Both the position numbers and the translations under genes were made by a program. This document shows positions 17,003 through 26,139 of a DNA stretch of 64,000 bases, piece by piece. This DNA is from Clostridiales bacterium. GTDB lineage: Bacteria; Bacillota; Dethiobacteria; Dethiobacterales; Dethiobacteraceae. The notes under the pieces are model-generated. The model ran no database searches, had not been told where the DNA came from, and saw only the letters and a list, made by a program, of their open reading frames with translations. Each line of letters starts with the position of its first letter. The stretch's first letter is position 1. Location: positions 124,001-188,000 of the forward strand of contig JAGXRM010000010.1 of NCBI GenBank assembly GCA_018335855.1, in the 5' to 3' direction.

Positions 17003-18601
17003 TTACTCGATAATCAGCGTAATTGCTCCTTCTTCGGCGGTCACTGTACCGGCCGGGCTAATGAACACCCCTGTATAGTCTACCCGTTCCAGGTCATTCC
17101 AGGACGAGTTCAATTCAACTAGTTCCAGAAAACGATAACCCGCGGAAGATCGCGGCACAGCCAGATTGAACTGCCAGCTATTCCCCCATTTTGCGCCCTC
17201 TACCGTCCGGCCGTACACAAACATCTCCACTGTGGGCTGGACGGCCGGGCTGGCATGGAGGCGCACCCTAAGCGGCAGGTCTTCAGCCGTTTCGTTAACC
17301 ACCTTGCCGCGTACGCTAACTTCCTGCCGGACATCCCAACCGCGTAAAATATCAATTGACAGATCGTCCAACGAGGGATCTTCTGCCGAATGAAACATCC
17401 CGTCGGGACCGGCACTGGTTATGGTCAGCATTTGCTCCGGCGGCGGGTCGGCCCCGGCGTGGGACAGCCGGAAACGCAGCATCGTGCCCCAGGGATCCCG
17501 CAGTACTTCATTCTCACCTGTACCCATGGGTTTTTCATAATAAGAGCCGCGCCACCCGAAACCGAGCAACACGAAACCGGCTGTCGAGGGATCCGGCGGA
17601 TTAGGCAGGTCAACACTTCCGTCGCCGTCTACATCCTGTGTCCAAAGCCCCCGCGGCTGGCCTTCGAGTACGCCGTCGACGGCTGTAGCCATCTCCCATT
17701 TCCCCTGCCAAACCCAAAGTGTCGGCCACAATCCGTGGTCACCCACATACCCGCCCAAGATCGGGCGGCCAAGACGGTCAGTTATCCCCCGTTTCCCAAC
17801 CAGCGCTTCCCGCAGGCTTAGGAGCTGGCGCTTCGCCTCCGTCATGCGCGTGTCATCCTGCCACTCCTCCGGAGTGATGGCAAGCACGAGGTTGTCGCCG
17901 TTGAATTCAAAGTCTTTGTCATATGCCGGATGACTGCTTCGCATGTCCGCTCCTTCGCTGACAATGTATAATGTGGCGTCAGGCGTCGCGACGCGCAGGT
18001 GGTTGCCGGAACCGTCCAGATAATAAAACAGCAGTGACCTGCCCCAGGCGTCCGCTAGTTTTCCTTCCGTCTGGCGCATTTCAAATTCCCCGTTTATATC
18101 GTATTCTGTGGCCGTCTGCGGCAACTCCACCCAGGTCAGGTGGTCTGCGTTAGCGGGAAATTCGTCCAACGGGTAAGCAAGGTACGGTCCCTGCCACCGC
18201 GGCCCGCGGTCTTCACCGGGTGCCGGCACCGCTTGCCACAGCCCCCTTGGCTGTCCAAACCCAAATTCGTAGTAAACACCTTCATCTTCATCCGCGTCAA
18301 CGCTCCACTCCCAAACTTCGAAAACCGGATTCCAACGGGCCCGGTAGAGTTCGGGAAGCCTGCCCATATCCCCCAGATAACCCCGCAGGGCACGGCGCCC
18401 TTCCGTGTCAAAGGAATCTCGCGGTCCGAGCATCGCCGTACGGATGGACTCCAGCCGCCGCTGCGTCTCTTTGACTTTCTGCAGCGCCTGCACCCGGCCC
18501 GCCAGGGGCACAGCCATCATCACAAACATACTCAGAATAGCGATTACAACAATGACTTCCAGCAGGCTGAAACCCTGTTCCCGCAGGCGATATTGTCTCA
18601 T
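17003..18601 (-). CDS. Large pseudopilin with duplicated GspG-like module
   Basis: The 532-residue protein starts with a type III leader: a short basic peptide, cleavage G10/F11, and the helix FSLLEVIVVIAILSMFVMM with Glu at +5. Two related modules follow, about 40-230 and 258-440. Each has a helix (RRLESIRTAM, then QLLSLREALV), a G-[GR]-Y-[LV]-GD block, GQPRGLW, WQGPYL or WRGSYY, a D-x-WG block, and a closing Ser-Glu-Gly or Ser-Ala-Gly-Pro-Asp-Gly turn like the GspG calcium loop. The C-terminal 85 residues form a separate beta-rich domain. Ordinary pseudopilins are 130-200 residues, so this is a tandem duplicate with an added head. It likely sits at the tip of the pilus. Identity of the partner cargo is unknown. 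Confidence 0.8.
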   Translation of the reverse strand: MRQYRLREQGFSLLEVIVVIAILSMFVMMAVPLAGRVQALQKVKETQRRLESIRTAMLGPRDSFDTEGRRALRGYLGDMGRLPELYRARWNPVFEVWEWSVDADEDEGVYYEFGFGQPRGLWQAVPAPGEDRGPRWQGPYLAYPLDEFPANADHLTWVELPQTATEYDINGEFEMRQTEGKLADAWGRSLLFYYLDGSGNHLRVATPDATLYIVSEGADMRSSHPAYDKDFEFNGDNLVLAITPEEWQDDTRMTEAKRQLLSLREALVGKRGITDRLGRPILGGYVGDHGLWPTLWVWQGKWEMATAVDGVLEGQPRGLWTQDVDGDGSVDLPNPPDPSTAGFVLLGFGWRGSYYEKPMGTGENEVLRDPWGTMLRFRLSHAGADPPPEQMLTITSAGPDGMFHSAEDPSLDDLSIDILRGWDVRQEVSVRGKVVNETAEDLPLRVRLHASPAVQPTVEMFVYGRTVEGAKWGNSWQFNLAVPRSSAGYRFLELVELNSSWNDLERVDYTGVFISPAGTVTAEEGAITLIIE

Positions 18602-18737
18602 TGAACGGACAGTCTCCTTTTGCGAATCAGGCTTACGCTGACATTAATTATAAAAAATATATTCGTTGCGGCAAACCGTTATCCTCCCGCTTTGGGGAGT
18701 TAACAGAAAGATAACCCTGGCATAACCTCTTTTTAGC

Positions 18738-18774
18738 ATAAACAAGCGGGAAAGGGTTGCCCCTTCCCGCTTGT
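18738..18774 (-). terminator. Hairpin between the two pseudopilin genes
   Basis: The stem ACAAGCGGGAA pairs with TTCCCGCTTGT (minus strand shown in both arms by symmetry), with a small loop. The T run after it on the minus strand is short (TGTTTATG). It lies in the 189-base gap after the smaller pseudopilin gene and probably attenuates rather than stops transcription, letting the upstream genes be made in excess. Confidence 0.65.
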
Positions 18775-18790
18775 GTTCCCGGACTAACTC

Positions 18791-19726
18791 TTATCCTTCT
18801 TCGATGCTATTGATAAGCCACAGAGCCGCCTTCGGATAAATCACGCCCTCCGGGCTTACCACGGCAAAGTTGTGCGAAGGCTGCGCTTCCTCGAGGGAAA
18901 CCACCTTTACTTCACCGTTTTCGTTGGATACGTCAACACTGAAAATGGGAATTTCACGGTCATACTCGCCATTCACGGTAGCAGCCAGGCGCGGCAGAAC
19001 CAGCAGGTAATTGTTATAGATGTAATTGTCGTTGTTGCCGCCGCGCGGGCTCACCGCGGAACCCTGCAGCTGTCCGGAAGTAATCAATTCGTTGTCTTTG
19101 CCAAAGCCAAGCACGATGCGGAAGAAAAGGTCGGGGTCAACGATACTGTCACTGGTATTGATGTCATGTTCCCAACCGAAGCCTAAGTCAAAACCGGCGC
19201 CGATCATCAGTACAGCCACACCCTCTGCCACTTCAACTTCCTGCAGGTGGGGTTGGGTGGATTCGGGGCCAACGTATTTTTCATCCATGGCGATGCTGGG
19301 ATTCAGGTTGCGGACTTTCGTCACGCCCATTCTTCTCAGTTCGGTCGCTTCATCATCGCTCAGGTAGTGAAGACGCAGGGGCAGCACTTCCTCCAACTCA
19401 GCGGAAAATATTTCTTTGCCGTCAGTCGGGTCGTTATTGCTGAAGTTCGGAATGCTGTAGATCTCGTCCCCTTCCTCAACTATCAGGTTTGTCATGCCGC
19501 TCGGCAGCCGGCCCAACCTTTCATTGAACAGCGCCGTTGTTGTAGCAAGGCGCTGCATATTGGAATCGTCCACGCTCCTGCCGGCACCGGCCACCACGCC
19601 TGCCAGGCGGGGGGCAATCATCGCCACCAGGAAGCCCATAATAGCCAGCACTACGACCAGTTCCAGCAAGGAAAAACCCTTGTTGCCGGAAAGAATACTT
19701 CTGACCTTTTTAACTAGACGTTTCAC
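18791..19726 (-). CDS. Prepilin-type protein, 311 residues
   Basis: The leader MKRLVKKVRSILSGNKG is followed by FSLLELVVVLAIMGFLVAMIAP, a type IV pilin signal with cleavage G17/F18 and Glu at +5. The rest (about 270 residues) has no Cys pair and no clear match to a named pilin; it contains several acidic loops. The gene uses a GTG start at 19724-19726 with AGGAGTGGG upstream. It lies 37 bases after the PstS-like gene and ahead of an attenuating hairpin, the place where an abundant pilin would be expected. It is larger than a normal major pilin, so I cannot say whether it is the main subunit or a minor one. Confidence 0.8.
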   Translation of the reverse strand: MKRLVKKVRSILSGNKGFSLLELVVVLAIMGFLVAMIAPRLAGVVAGAGRSVDDSNMQRLATTTALFNERLGRLPSGMTNLIVEEGDEIYSIPNFSNNDPTDGKEIFSAELEEVLPLRLHYLSDDEATELRRMGVTKVRNLNPSIAMDEKYVGPESTQPHLQEVEVAEGVAVLMIGAGFDLGFGWEHDINTSDSIVDPDLFFRIVLGFGKDNELITSGQLQGSAVSPRGGNNDNYIYNNYLLVLPRLAATVNGEYDREIPIFSVDVSNENGEVKVVSLEEAQPSHNFAVVSPEGVIYPKAALWLINSIEEG

Positions 19727-19763
19727 GTTATCCCACTCCTTTATTTTTTAGTTTATTAAATTA

Positions 19764-21533
19764 TTATTTAATTGTATCGAGCATTTTGGCCACGTGGAGC
19801 TTCAAGTTGGGCGTAATCGGAGTATAGTTCCTGTTCATTGCGTGCTCGTCGCCAAACCCTTCAACAACCGCCCATCTGACAAAATCCTTAATCACTGTGG
19901 CGCTTTGCTGCTGTTCGGCAAGGGTAATCGGTTTGCCTTCTGCCGCAACGGCGCTGGTAGTGCCGTCAAGGGCAGGGCGGCTCACAACAGTAGGAGTAGT
20001 ACCTCCGATTGAATCAAAGTCAGGCTTGGCCACGGAGGCATCCTTTTCCACAATCAGCCAGGTGAAGCCGGTAATCGGGTAGGCACCGGCGCCACGGCCG
20101 TTAACCGGATGGGAGTACATGTCTTTGTGCGTAATGCCGGCGGCAAAAACGGCGGCGCTGAGCGGTGTGACGAAGTTGCCGGCGCGGTTTCTCACTCTCG
20201 CTGTACCAATGTTGTCATGGCCTGCAACGTCACCATAGCTCACATAGCCGATGGGGTAACTCGCCAATCCGGAAGCGCCGCTGTGGCCTTTGATGTAGTC
20301 ACGAATCCCGCTGCCGCCTGCAATGTCTTTCCGCCTGCTGTAAGGTATGGTGCCGGGGCTTGTCTCGCCGTCCGCTAAATAACCGCAGACATCACCCATT
20401 TTGGTTGTAACACCATATTTTTCGGCCCATACACGGCTGACACTTCTCAGGTAGGTGGCGAAAATCTCAGTGGTCCCGCTGGCATCCTGACGGTAGACAA
20501 CCTGAATGTCCGCGTTGGGCAGCTGTGCGTTGGGGTTCAGTGCAGTGATGCGCCGATCGTTCCACTTGCTGATTTTGCCCATGTAGATGTCAGCGATGAC
20601 CTGCGGGGTCAGGCGCAGTTCGGGGTTGCCGGGCAGCTTGTAATTAACGGCAACACCGCCCATCGCCACCGGGATAATCGCGTAGAAATTCCGGTCACCC
20701 ACCGGGATGTCGGTGATGGAATCGGAACCGCCAAAGTGGGCCTGGCGGGCACGCACGGCGTCAATGCCGGCGCCGGAACCTGTCGACCCGCCGCCAAACA
20801 TTGCCGTGACGGCGCTGCCGTCAATGTTGTAGCTGTTATAGCCCAGGTCAAACGGGCCGGTTCCTGTCAGCTTCGAGTTTTCGAGATCCTGGGAGGCATT
20901 TTTGTAAAGCTCGATCCAGGCGTTCGCTGGGTTGGTGCTTCCAGAGACGACTCTGCCGTAGAGCGAGTTGGCGAAAGTCGCGCCGCGACCGATCATCCTG
21001 GCGTTGTCGACAGCAGGCACGACGTCCCGTTTGTCGGTACCGGTGAACGCAAAAGCTGCATTCGGCGGTGTTGTGCGGGGCAGAGAGGCAGTCGTAGCGC
21101 CAGAGAAAGAGCCGCCCAACAGTTTAATCACATCGTTGAAGGGCACAAAGATTTGGGCGTCGCCACCGCGGCCGATTGTGCGCGGCTGGGCGGAGAGCGC
21201 CACAGTCTTGATAGAAGGCGATTTAGTGCCCACGCCGGTGGTCAGGAAGGCGACACGGGAACCGCTGACAAGGTAAAGGACTTTGTCAACATACTTGATC
21301 TCCAAGAAATCAACGCCCACTCTCTTGCCGCATAAGGCAGTTGAATTTAACACGTTACCTAATGCTTCACCTTTGACCAAGCGGGCTTTGCCGACGATCC
21401 TCGCTTCCACTGTTGTGCCGTTGAGCGTAACGTTTTGTGTATTTGCCTGGGCGGGGAACGCACCAATCATTAGAAATGCCATGGCAACGATGAGCAGACT
21501 TGCAATCAGCTTGACATTAAACCTTTTGTACAT
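19764..21533 (-). CDS. Secreted PstS-like binding protein with N-terminal copper-amine-oxidase-like domain
   Basis: The 589-residue product has a signal peptide ending AQA near residue 30. Residues 35-145 resemble the Cu_amine_oxidN stalk-type domain (ending IFVPFNDVIKLLGGSF). Residues about 180-585 match periplasmic phosphate-binding proteins of the PstS type: GSTGSGAGIDA (249-259), GGSDSI, IYMGKISKWND and YRQDASGTTEIF. There is no lipobox, so it is released or held by other means. No pst permease genes follow. Instead it is the first gene of the pilus locus, 37 bases before a prepilin gene. I infer that it is either exported by, or displayed on, the pilus. AAAGGAGG precedes the ATG. Confidence 0.8.
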   Translation of the reverse strand: MYKRFNVKLIASLLIVAMAFLMIGAFPAQANTQNVTLNGTTVEARIVGKARLVKGEALGNVLNSTALCGKRVGVDFLEIKYVDKVLYLVSGSRVAFLTTGVGTKSPSIKTVALSAQPRTIGRGGDAQIFVPFNDVIKLLGGSFSGATTASLPRTTPPNAAFAFTGTDKRDVVPAVDNARMIGRGATFANSLYGRVVSGSTNPANAWIELYKNASQDLENSKLTGTGPFDLGYNSYNIDGSAVTAMFGGGSTGSGAGIDAVRARQAHFGGSDSITDIPVGDRNFYAIIPVAMGGVAVNYKLPGNPELRLTPQVIADIYMGKISKWNDRRITALNPNAQLPNADIQVVYRQDASGTTEIFATYLRSVSRVWAEKYGVTTKMGDVCGYLADGETSPGTIPYSRRKDIAGGSGIRDYIKGHSGASGLASYPIGYVSYGDVAGHDNIGTARVRNRAGNFVTPLSAAVFAAGITHKDMYSHPVNGRGAGAYPITGFTWLIVEKDASVAKPDFDSIGGTTPTVVSRPALDGTTSAVAAEGKPITLAEQQQSATVIKDFVRWAVVEGFGDEHAMNRNYTPITPNLKLHVAKMLDTIK

Positions 21534-22015
21534 TTTTCAATTCCTCCTTTTCGAATTATACAGAATAATTGTTTTCGTCCGTCGTGCTGTCATCCTTGAT
21601 ACCAACACGCCCCGTAATTGTTTAATGCGCATCACTGGCCAGCTTCCGCTGTAGCACCACCCCTCTCGCTGAATTTTTGACCGCAGATGAAGTGCTTAAT
21701 GGCATGTTCAACTGTGCAAAAGGATGTTTCATGAAGTATAACGCCACACTTCTAAGCAGAGTATAGCACTCGAATATTAACGCCATACGCGTTTCGTGTT
21801 AATCAAGATTAACTTTTGACTACAGCTTGCTAAACTCTTTGTTAAAATAACTACTCAGGTTCCCACTGCCTAGCCCTGACCGGGACGAAGCGGATCTGCT
21901 CTTTCGCCGGTTTCCAGAGCGGATACAGGCAGTAATAGGACAGTTCGTTCTTCCGAAGTTGCAAAAAAAAATAAGCCGTCCTCCTGCAAGCAACATGCAA
22001 GGGGATGGCTTATTT
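21534..22015. other. Long gap upstream of the pilus locus
   Basis: These 482 bases hold no intact gene. The right end carries a family C terminator and a possible transposase scrap. The rest should contain the promoter and leader of the pilus locus. I looked for a cyclic-di-GMP riboswitch and found no convincing match. A TGCTATACT word near 21757-21765 (minus strand) could be an extended -10 element, but no good -35 element accompanies it. Confidence 0.5.
21855..21960 (-). pseudogene. Possible transposase fragment
   Basis: A short minus-strand frame ending in TAG reads LSYYCLYPLWKPAKEQIRFV followed by a few more residues. The pattern YxCLxxLWKPxxxxIRFV resembles a stretch of DDE-type transposases that I recall from Firmicutes, but the piece is only about 35 codons and has no start. 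Confidence is low. Confidence 0.25.
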
Positions 22016-22018
22016 TTA
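21962..22018 (-). terminator. Family C terminator repeat, copy 3, after the DUF188 gene
   Basis: The minus-strand stem AATAAGCCATCC / GGACGGCTTATT is followed by a run of T residues and overlaps the DUF188 stop codon. It is almost identical to copy 2 at 10599-10650 and related to copy 1 at 7759-7806. It should end the helicase-DUF188 transcript. Confidence 0.85.
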
Positions 22019-22456
22019 GGGATTAACTCTGCTTAATATTTGTTCCAGGGTAGCTGTGAAGCGGTTGTCATCCTCAGCTGTTCTTTTCTTTGGGCCTTTG
22101 GTACGACCGCCGCCCCGGCGGAATTTTGCTTTCGCTTCCCGCTCTTCCAGGAGAAAATCCATGCTTTCCAGGCGGAACTCCCGGCCTATCGGGCTGAGAC
22201 AGGCTGCCCGTTTACCCAGCACCATGGCTGCCAGGCCCCAATCCTGGGTAACGACGATATCGTTGGGTTCCGTGAGGTTCATTACTTTTACATCAGCCTC
22301 TTCGGATGCGTTTCCGACTGTTATATGGCAGTCCGACTGGATATTGTGGTTAAAACTGGCCACAGTCCAGACAGGGACCTGAAATCGTTGTCCCAATATA
22401 AAGCAGATTTGTAGTACCTGCTTTGGGCAGGCATCGGCATCAACCAGTATTTTCAT
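22016..22456 (-). CDS. DUF188 / YaiI-YqxD family protein
   Basis: The 146-residue protein begins [14 protein letters not shown], the signature start of the family, and contains [16 protein letters not shown] and a basic tail ([15 protein letters not shown]). The fold is PIN-like, with Asp residues at 6 and 8 and the Asp of TQDWG as likely metal ligands; nuclease activity is suspected but not proved for the family. It lies 11 bases after a DEAD-box helicase gene, so a role in RNA metabolism is plausible. The closing residues FTATLEQIL recur as a gene fragment at 7807-7860. Confidence 0.88.
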   Translation of the reverse strand: MKILVDADACPKQVLQICFILGQRFQVPVWTVASFNHNIQSDCHITVGNASEEADVKVMNLTEPNDIVVTQDWGLAAMVLGKRAACLSPIGREFRLESMDFLLEEREAKAKFRRGGGRTKGPKKRTAEDDNRFTATLEQILSRVNP

Positions 22457-22467
22457 CAGTGTCAGCC

Positions 22468-23937
22468 TTAATATTTGGGCCTTCTGGGTCGGCTGCCGCT
22501 ACTGCCGCCGCCGCGAGTATCACCGCCGCCACCCCGATAGTTGCTGGAACCTCGGTAGCCGCCGCGCTGTCCTTGGCCTTGACCTCCGCCACTTCTGCTG
22601 TCATTACGTTTCTTAGACCAGTGGGAAGTTTCTTCCGTAAGCTTGACCGGTGTTTGATCCGGCTCTTTTGTCATCATTTTTAACGCTGCCGCTAGGATGG
22701 TTACCGGTTCAAATTCGTTTAACAGGTCTTCGGCCAGTACCTGGTAATGGGAGACATCTTCCGTCTCCACCGCTTTAACCAATTTATCCACAGCTAAGCG
22801 CTGCTGACCGACAATGGCTTCCTTGATGGTGGGAATTGTCTGACGCATTATTTTTCGCTTTGTTAAGCGTTCAATCGTTCTAAGCTGATTAAACTCCCTG
22901 GGTGCAACAAAAGTGACGGCAAGCCCCGATTTTCCAGCACGGCCGGTCCGGCCGACACGGTGGACATACCCTTCCGGGTCTTGCGGGATGTCGAAGTTGT
23001 ACACATGCGTAACGCCGCTAATATCCAGGCCCCGGGCAGCTACGTCGGTAGCGACCAGAACGTCTACGCCACCCTGTTTAAATTGTCTCATAACGCTGTC
23101 TCGCTTAGCCTGGGTTAAATCACCGTGAATCCCTTCGGCAGAGTAACCGCGCTTGTTTAAAGCCTCATAAAGCTCGTCAACACGCCGTTTCGTACGGCCA
23201 AATACAATGGCTAACTCCGGTGACTGGATATCGAGCATCCGGCAGAGAACATCAAACTTCTGCTTTTCTTCCACTTCAACATAGTACTGCTCTGTATTGG
23301 GGACGGTGACCTCTTTTGACTTAACGCTAATCATCAGAGGATCCTTCATAAAGCGCCTGGCCAATGCCTGAATCGGAGCCGGCATCGTTGCCGAGAAAAG
23401 CATGGTCTGCCGTTCCGAAGGGATTTCTTTAAGTATGGCTTCTATATCTTCAATAAAGCCCATATTCAGCATTTCATCAGCTTCGTCAAGAATAACCACC
23501 TTTATCTCATTCAACCGAATTGTCTTGCGACGGATATGGTCTAAGAGCCGTCCCGGTGTCCCGGCAATAATTTGCGGCCTCTTCTGCAGCGCCCGAATTT
23601 GACGGGTAATATCCTGCCCCCCGTAGATAGGTATTGTGCGAACACCCTTATACTGTCCGATTTTATTTAACTCTTCTGCCACCTGCACCGCCAATTCCCG
23701 GGTGGGTGCAACAACAATGCCCTGGATATGAGGAAAGCTGATATCCAGTTTTTCAATCAACGGCACGCCGAATGCAGCTGTTTTTCCTGTGCCGGTATGG
23801 GCCTGACCAATTAAATCTTTTCCCTCCAAGGCGGCAGGTATTGCCTGTTCCTGAATCGGGGTTGCCTCTTCAAAGCCCATATTGCTGATTGAACGAATCA
23901 TAGTTTCGCTCAATCCAAAATCATTAAAAGTTTTCAT
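22468..23937 (-). CDS. cshA: DEAD-box RNA helicase (CshA/DeaD type)
   Basis: From the ATG at 23935-23937 the protein has 489 residues and begins [17 protein letters not shown]. The start is supported by AAGGAGA eight bases upstream. All helicase motifs are visible: the Q motif (PIQEQAIPA), [23 protein letters not shown] in [12 protein letters not shown], and [10 protein letters not shown]. The C-terminal tail is rich in Arg and Gly ([14 protein letters not shown]), typical for RNA binding in cold-adapted helicases. It unwinds RNA duplexes during ribosome assembly or decay. The DUF188 gene follows in the same transcript. Confidence 0.93.
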   Translation of the reverse strand: MKTFNDFGLSETMIRSISNMGFEEATPIQEQAIPAALEGKDLIGQAHTGTGKTAAFGVPLIEKLDISFPHIQGIVVAPTRELAVQVAEELNKIGQYKGVRTIPIYGGQDITRQIRALQKRPQIIAGTPGRLLDHIRRKTIRLNEIKVVILDEADEMLNMGFIEDIEAILKEIPSERQTMLFSATMPAPIQALARRFMKDPLMISVKSKEVTVPNTEQYYVEVEEKQKFDVLCRMLDIQSPELAIVFGRTKRRVDELYEALNKRGYSAEGIHGDLTQAKRDSVMRQFKQGGVDVLVATDVAARGLDISGVTHVYNFDIPQDPEGYVHRVGRTGRAGKSGLAVTFVAPREFNQLRTIERLTKRKIMRQTIPTIKEAIVGQQRLAVDKLVKAVETEDVSHYQVLAEDLLNEFEPVTILAAALKMMTKEPDQTPVKLTEETSHWSKKRNDSRSGGGQGQGQRGGYRGSSNYRGGGGDTRGGGSSGSRPRRPKY

Positions 23938-24041
23938 ACGCTTGTTCTCCTTACTGAACATAAAATCCGCCTGACTATTTGCCAGGCGACGTTTCCTTGA
24001 CAATCATAACAGAGACACCGGATTTCGTCAAGTTTGGCAAA

Positions 24042-24533
24042 TTATCGGTAATTAATAAACTGCAGCTCCAAGTCATAGTCATTTTCCCTTAAGAATGCGA
24101 TTACAGCCTGAAGGTCATCGCGGTTTTTCCCGGATACTCTAATCTGGTCATTCATAATTTGTGCCTGAACTTTAATTTTTAATCCTTTAATATCTTTAAC
24201 AATTTGCTTCGCTTTTTCTGACTCAATTCCCTGGTGTACTTTGATCAGTTGGCGGACTGTTCCACCTGACGCGTCCTCCAATTTACCGTATTCCAAGTTC
24301 TTAATCGGCACCTGCCTGCGAATCATCTTTGTTTGTAAGATATCAACCGCACTTTTGAGCCGGAAGTCGTCTTCAGCACTTATTTTCAGGCTTTCCCCCT
24401 CCAGTCTGACCTCTGCTTTGCTCCCCTTAAAGTCATACCGCTGGCTGATTTCCTTGTTTGTCTGGTTGATGGCATTATCAAGTTCCTGTAAATCCACTTT
24501 GGAAACAACATCAAACGATTCATCTTTAGCCAT
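24042..24533 (-). CDS. yajQ: YajQ-family nucleotide-binding protein
   Basis: The 163-residue protein starts [21 protein letters not shown] at the ATG at 24531-24533, with GAGAGGAG upstream. It contains RYDFKGS and [23 protein letters not shown], both hallmarks of YajQ (DUF520). The fold is two ferredoxin-like halves. Some homologues bind cyclic di-GMP and act with transcription factors. In this window there are also a diguanylate cyclase and a PilB with a cyclic-di-GMP-type domain, so a shared signal is possible, but none of these genes are linked. Confidence 0.92.
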   Translation of the reverse strand: MAKDESFDVVSKVDLQELDNAINQTNKEISQRYDFKGSKAEVRLEGESLKISAEDDFRLKSAVDILQTKMIRRQVPIKNLEYGKLEDASGGTVRQLIKVHQGIESEKAKQIVKDIKGLKIKVQAQIMNDQIRVSGKNRDDLQAVIAFLRENDYDLELQFINYR

Positions 24534-24611
24534 AATCAATCTCCTCTCTGAAAATAATTTTGCCTGCCTACCGGGGTCAGATTGCTAAAAAGTATTATAC
24601 CCTATAGACAT

Positions 24612-24648
24612 GCAGCAAAGCCCCTTCGCTCGGCGAAGGGGCTTTTGT
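24612..24648 (-). terminator. Hairpin after threonine synthase
   Basis: A 12-bp perfect stem (AAGCCCCTTCGC and complement) with a 3-base loop lies five bases past the thrC stop. The T run is short on both strands: TTTGCTG on the minus strand, TTTTGTTT on the plus strand. It fits a terminator for the thrC transcript. Confidence 0.7.
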
Positions 24649-26139
24649 TTAGATGCCAAGGATTTTTTCTACCTGCCCCTTCATTTCTCCCGTTTCGCAT
24701 ACTGTTTTGTGCAGCACCGGTCGGGTGCCGATATCCTTTATCGCGTCCGGAATGTCATGACCTGTGAGTTTACTCATCTCATGCAGCAATGCAAATTCAT
24801 CGGCGAATGCAAACCGGGGCTCAATGGACTTCATGACATCGGCGGGAAACTTGTAAGGGCTGGCCGTAGAAATCACTATGATTTTGGTCGGGTCTGACGT
24901 AACCTCTTCATATTCACGGCAAACGGAATATGCAACAGCCGTATGAGTATCAATCAAATAGTTGGATGATAAAAACAACTCCCGAATGGATCTGGCAGTA
25001 TCGTCTTCCGTTGCATACCCGCCAAAAAAGTCTCTTAACCCAAACTTCAATTCCTCCGGGATATCATATTTGCCAGAGGATGAGAGTTCTTCCATTAGCC
25101 GGCCGGTTACAGAGCCATCTTCACCGCTGACGTGATAAAGTAACCGCTCCAGGTTACTGGAGACAAGTATATCCATGGACGGAGACATGGTGACAACAAA
25201 ATCACGATTTTTATTATAGTTGCCGCTTTGGAAAAAATCGTAGAGTACTTTATTTTCATTGGAGGCACAGATTAATTTTTTGACCGGCAGCCCCATTTTC
25301 TTAGCATAGTACCCTGCCAGAATGTTCCCGAAGTTCCCTGTGGGTACCGCAAAGTTAATCTCTTCTCCCAATTCAATTTCCCCGGATGCGCAAAGACGCA
25401 GATACGCATGAAAATAGTAAACAACCTGGGGTACAAGCCTGCCGATATTGATGGAATTGGCCGAGGAAAACATATAGCCCCGCTCATCCATGGCCTGCAG
25501 CAATACCTGGTCGGCAAACATACTTTTTACACCGCTTTGGGCGTCGTCAAAATTGCCTTCAATCCCGATAACATAGGTGTTATCACCACTCTGGGTGGTC
25601 ATTTGCCTTTTTTGCACCTGACTTACACCGTGCTCCGGGAAAAACACTATAATCTTTGTACCTGCAACATTAGCAAAGCCTTCCAAAGCAGCTTTGCCTG
25701 TATCTCCAGATGTAGCTGTAAGAATTACAATTTCTTTGTTCATATTAAGCTTACGGGCTGCCATTTTTAAAAGATACGGCAGAATTGACAGTGCCATATC
25801 TTTAAACGCCAATGTAGGCCCGTGATATAGCTCCAGGAAGGAAACGCCATCTTTTTTCTGCAGCGGAGCAATTTCCGGCGTATCAAACTTTTTATCATAT
25901 GCCTGTTCTATGCATAGCTTTAATTCATCTTCCGTAAAATCTGTCAGGAAAAGCTTCATGATTTGATACGCTAGCTGCCTATAGTCCAGTGTCTGCAGCG
26001 TTTCCAGAGACGTTTCCAAAACAGGAACGGTGTCGGGGACAAACAGCCCGCCGTCTTTGGCAATACCCTGCAGAATTGCTGTAGCAGATGGTACCCGTTC
26101 CTGATTTCCCCGGGTACTTTGGTAGTATAGCTGCGTCAT
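24649..26139 (-). CDS. thrC: Threonine synthase
   Basis: The 496-residue PLP enzyme turns O-phosphohomoserine into threonine. It is of the long form (as in E. coli and yeast): the N-terminal block LYYQSTRGNQERV is followed by DGGLFVP, the PLP lysine region (GPTLAFKDMALS), and TATSGDTGKAALEGF, which binds the phosphate. NFGNILAGYYAKKMGLP lies in the middle. It overlaps the stop codon of the upstream PGM-like gene by four bases (ATGA), so the two are translated together. This pairing supports the view that the neighbour is a homoserine kinase. Confidence 0.95.
   Translation of the reverse strand: MTQLYYQSTRGNQERVPSATAILQGIAKDGGLFVPDTVPVLETSLETLQTLDYRQLAYQIMKLFLTDFTEDELKLCIEQAYDKKFDTPEIAPLQKKDGVSFLELYHGPTLAFKDMALSILPYLLKMAARKLNMNKEIVILTATSGDTGKAALEGFANVAGTKIIVFFPEHGVSQVQKRQMTTQSGDNTYVIGIEGNFDDAQSGVKSMFADQVLLQAMDERGYMFSSANSINIGRLVPQVVYYFHAYLRLCASGEIELGEEINFAVPTGNFGNILAGYYAKKMGLPVKKLICASNENKVLYDFFQSGNYNKNRDFVVTMSPSMDILVSSNLERLLYHVSGEDGSVTGRLMEELSSSGKYDIPEELKFGLRDFFGGYATEDDTARSIRELFLSSNYLIDTHTAVAYSVCREYEEVTSDPTKIIVISTASPYKFPADVMKSIEPRFAFADEFALLHEMSKLTGHDIPDAIKDIGTRPVLHKTVCETGEMKGQVEKILGI

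Noticed and set aside
20736-21335. Plus-strand open frame of 199 codons
   Set aside because: It is the shadow of the PstS-like gene; the amino-acid content (rich in Arg, Gly and His runs) is not protein-like.
21534-21960. Cyclic-di-GMP riboswitch before the pilus locus
   Set aside because: Such switches often precede pilus genes, but I could not find the conserved core or the paired stems here.
22780-22800. DnaA box word TTATCCACA
   Set aside because: Single copies occur inside coding sequences here and near 11.0 and 40.0 kb; there is no cluster, so they do not mark an origin.
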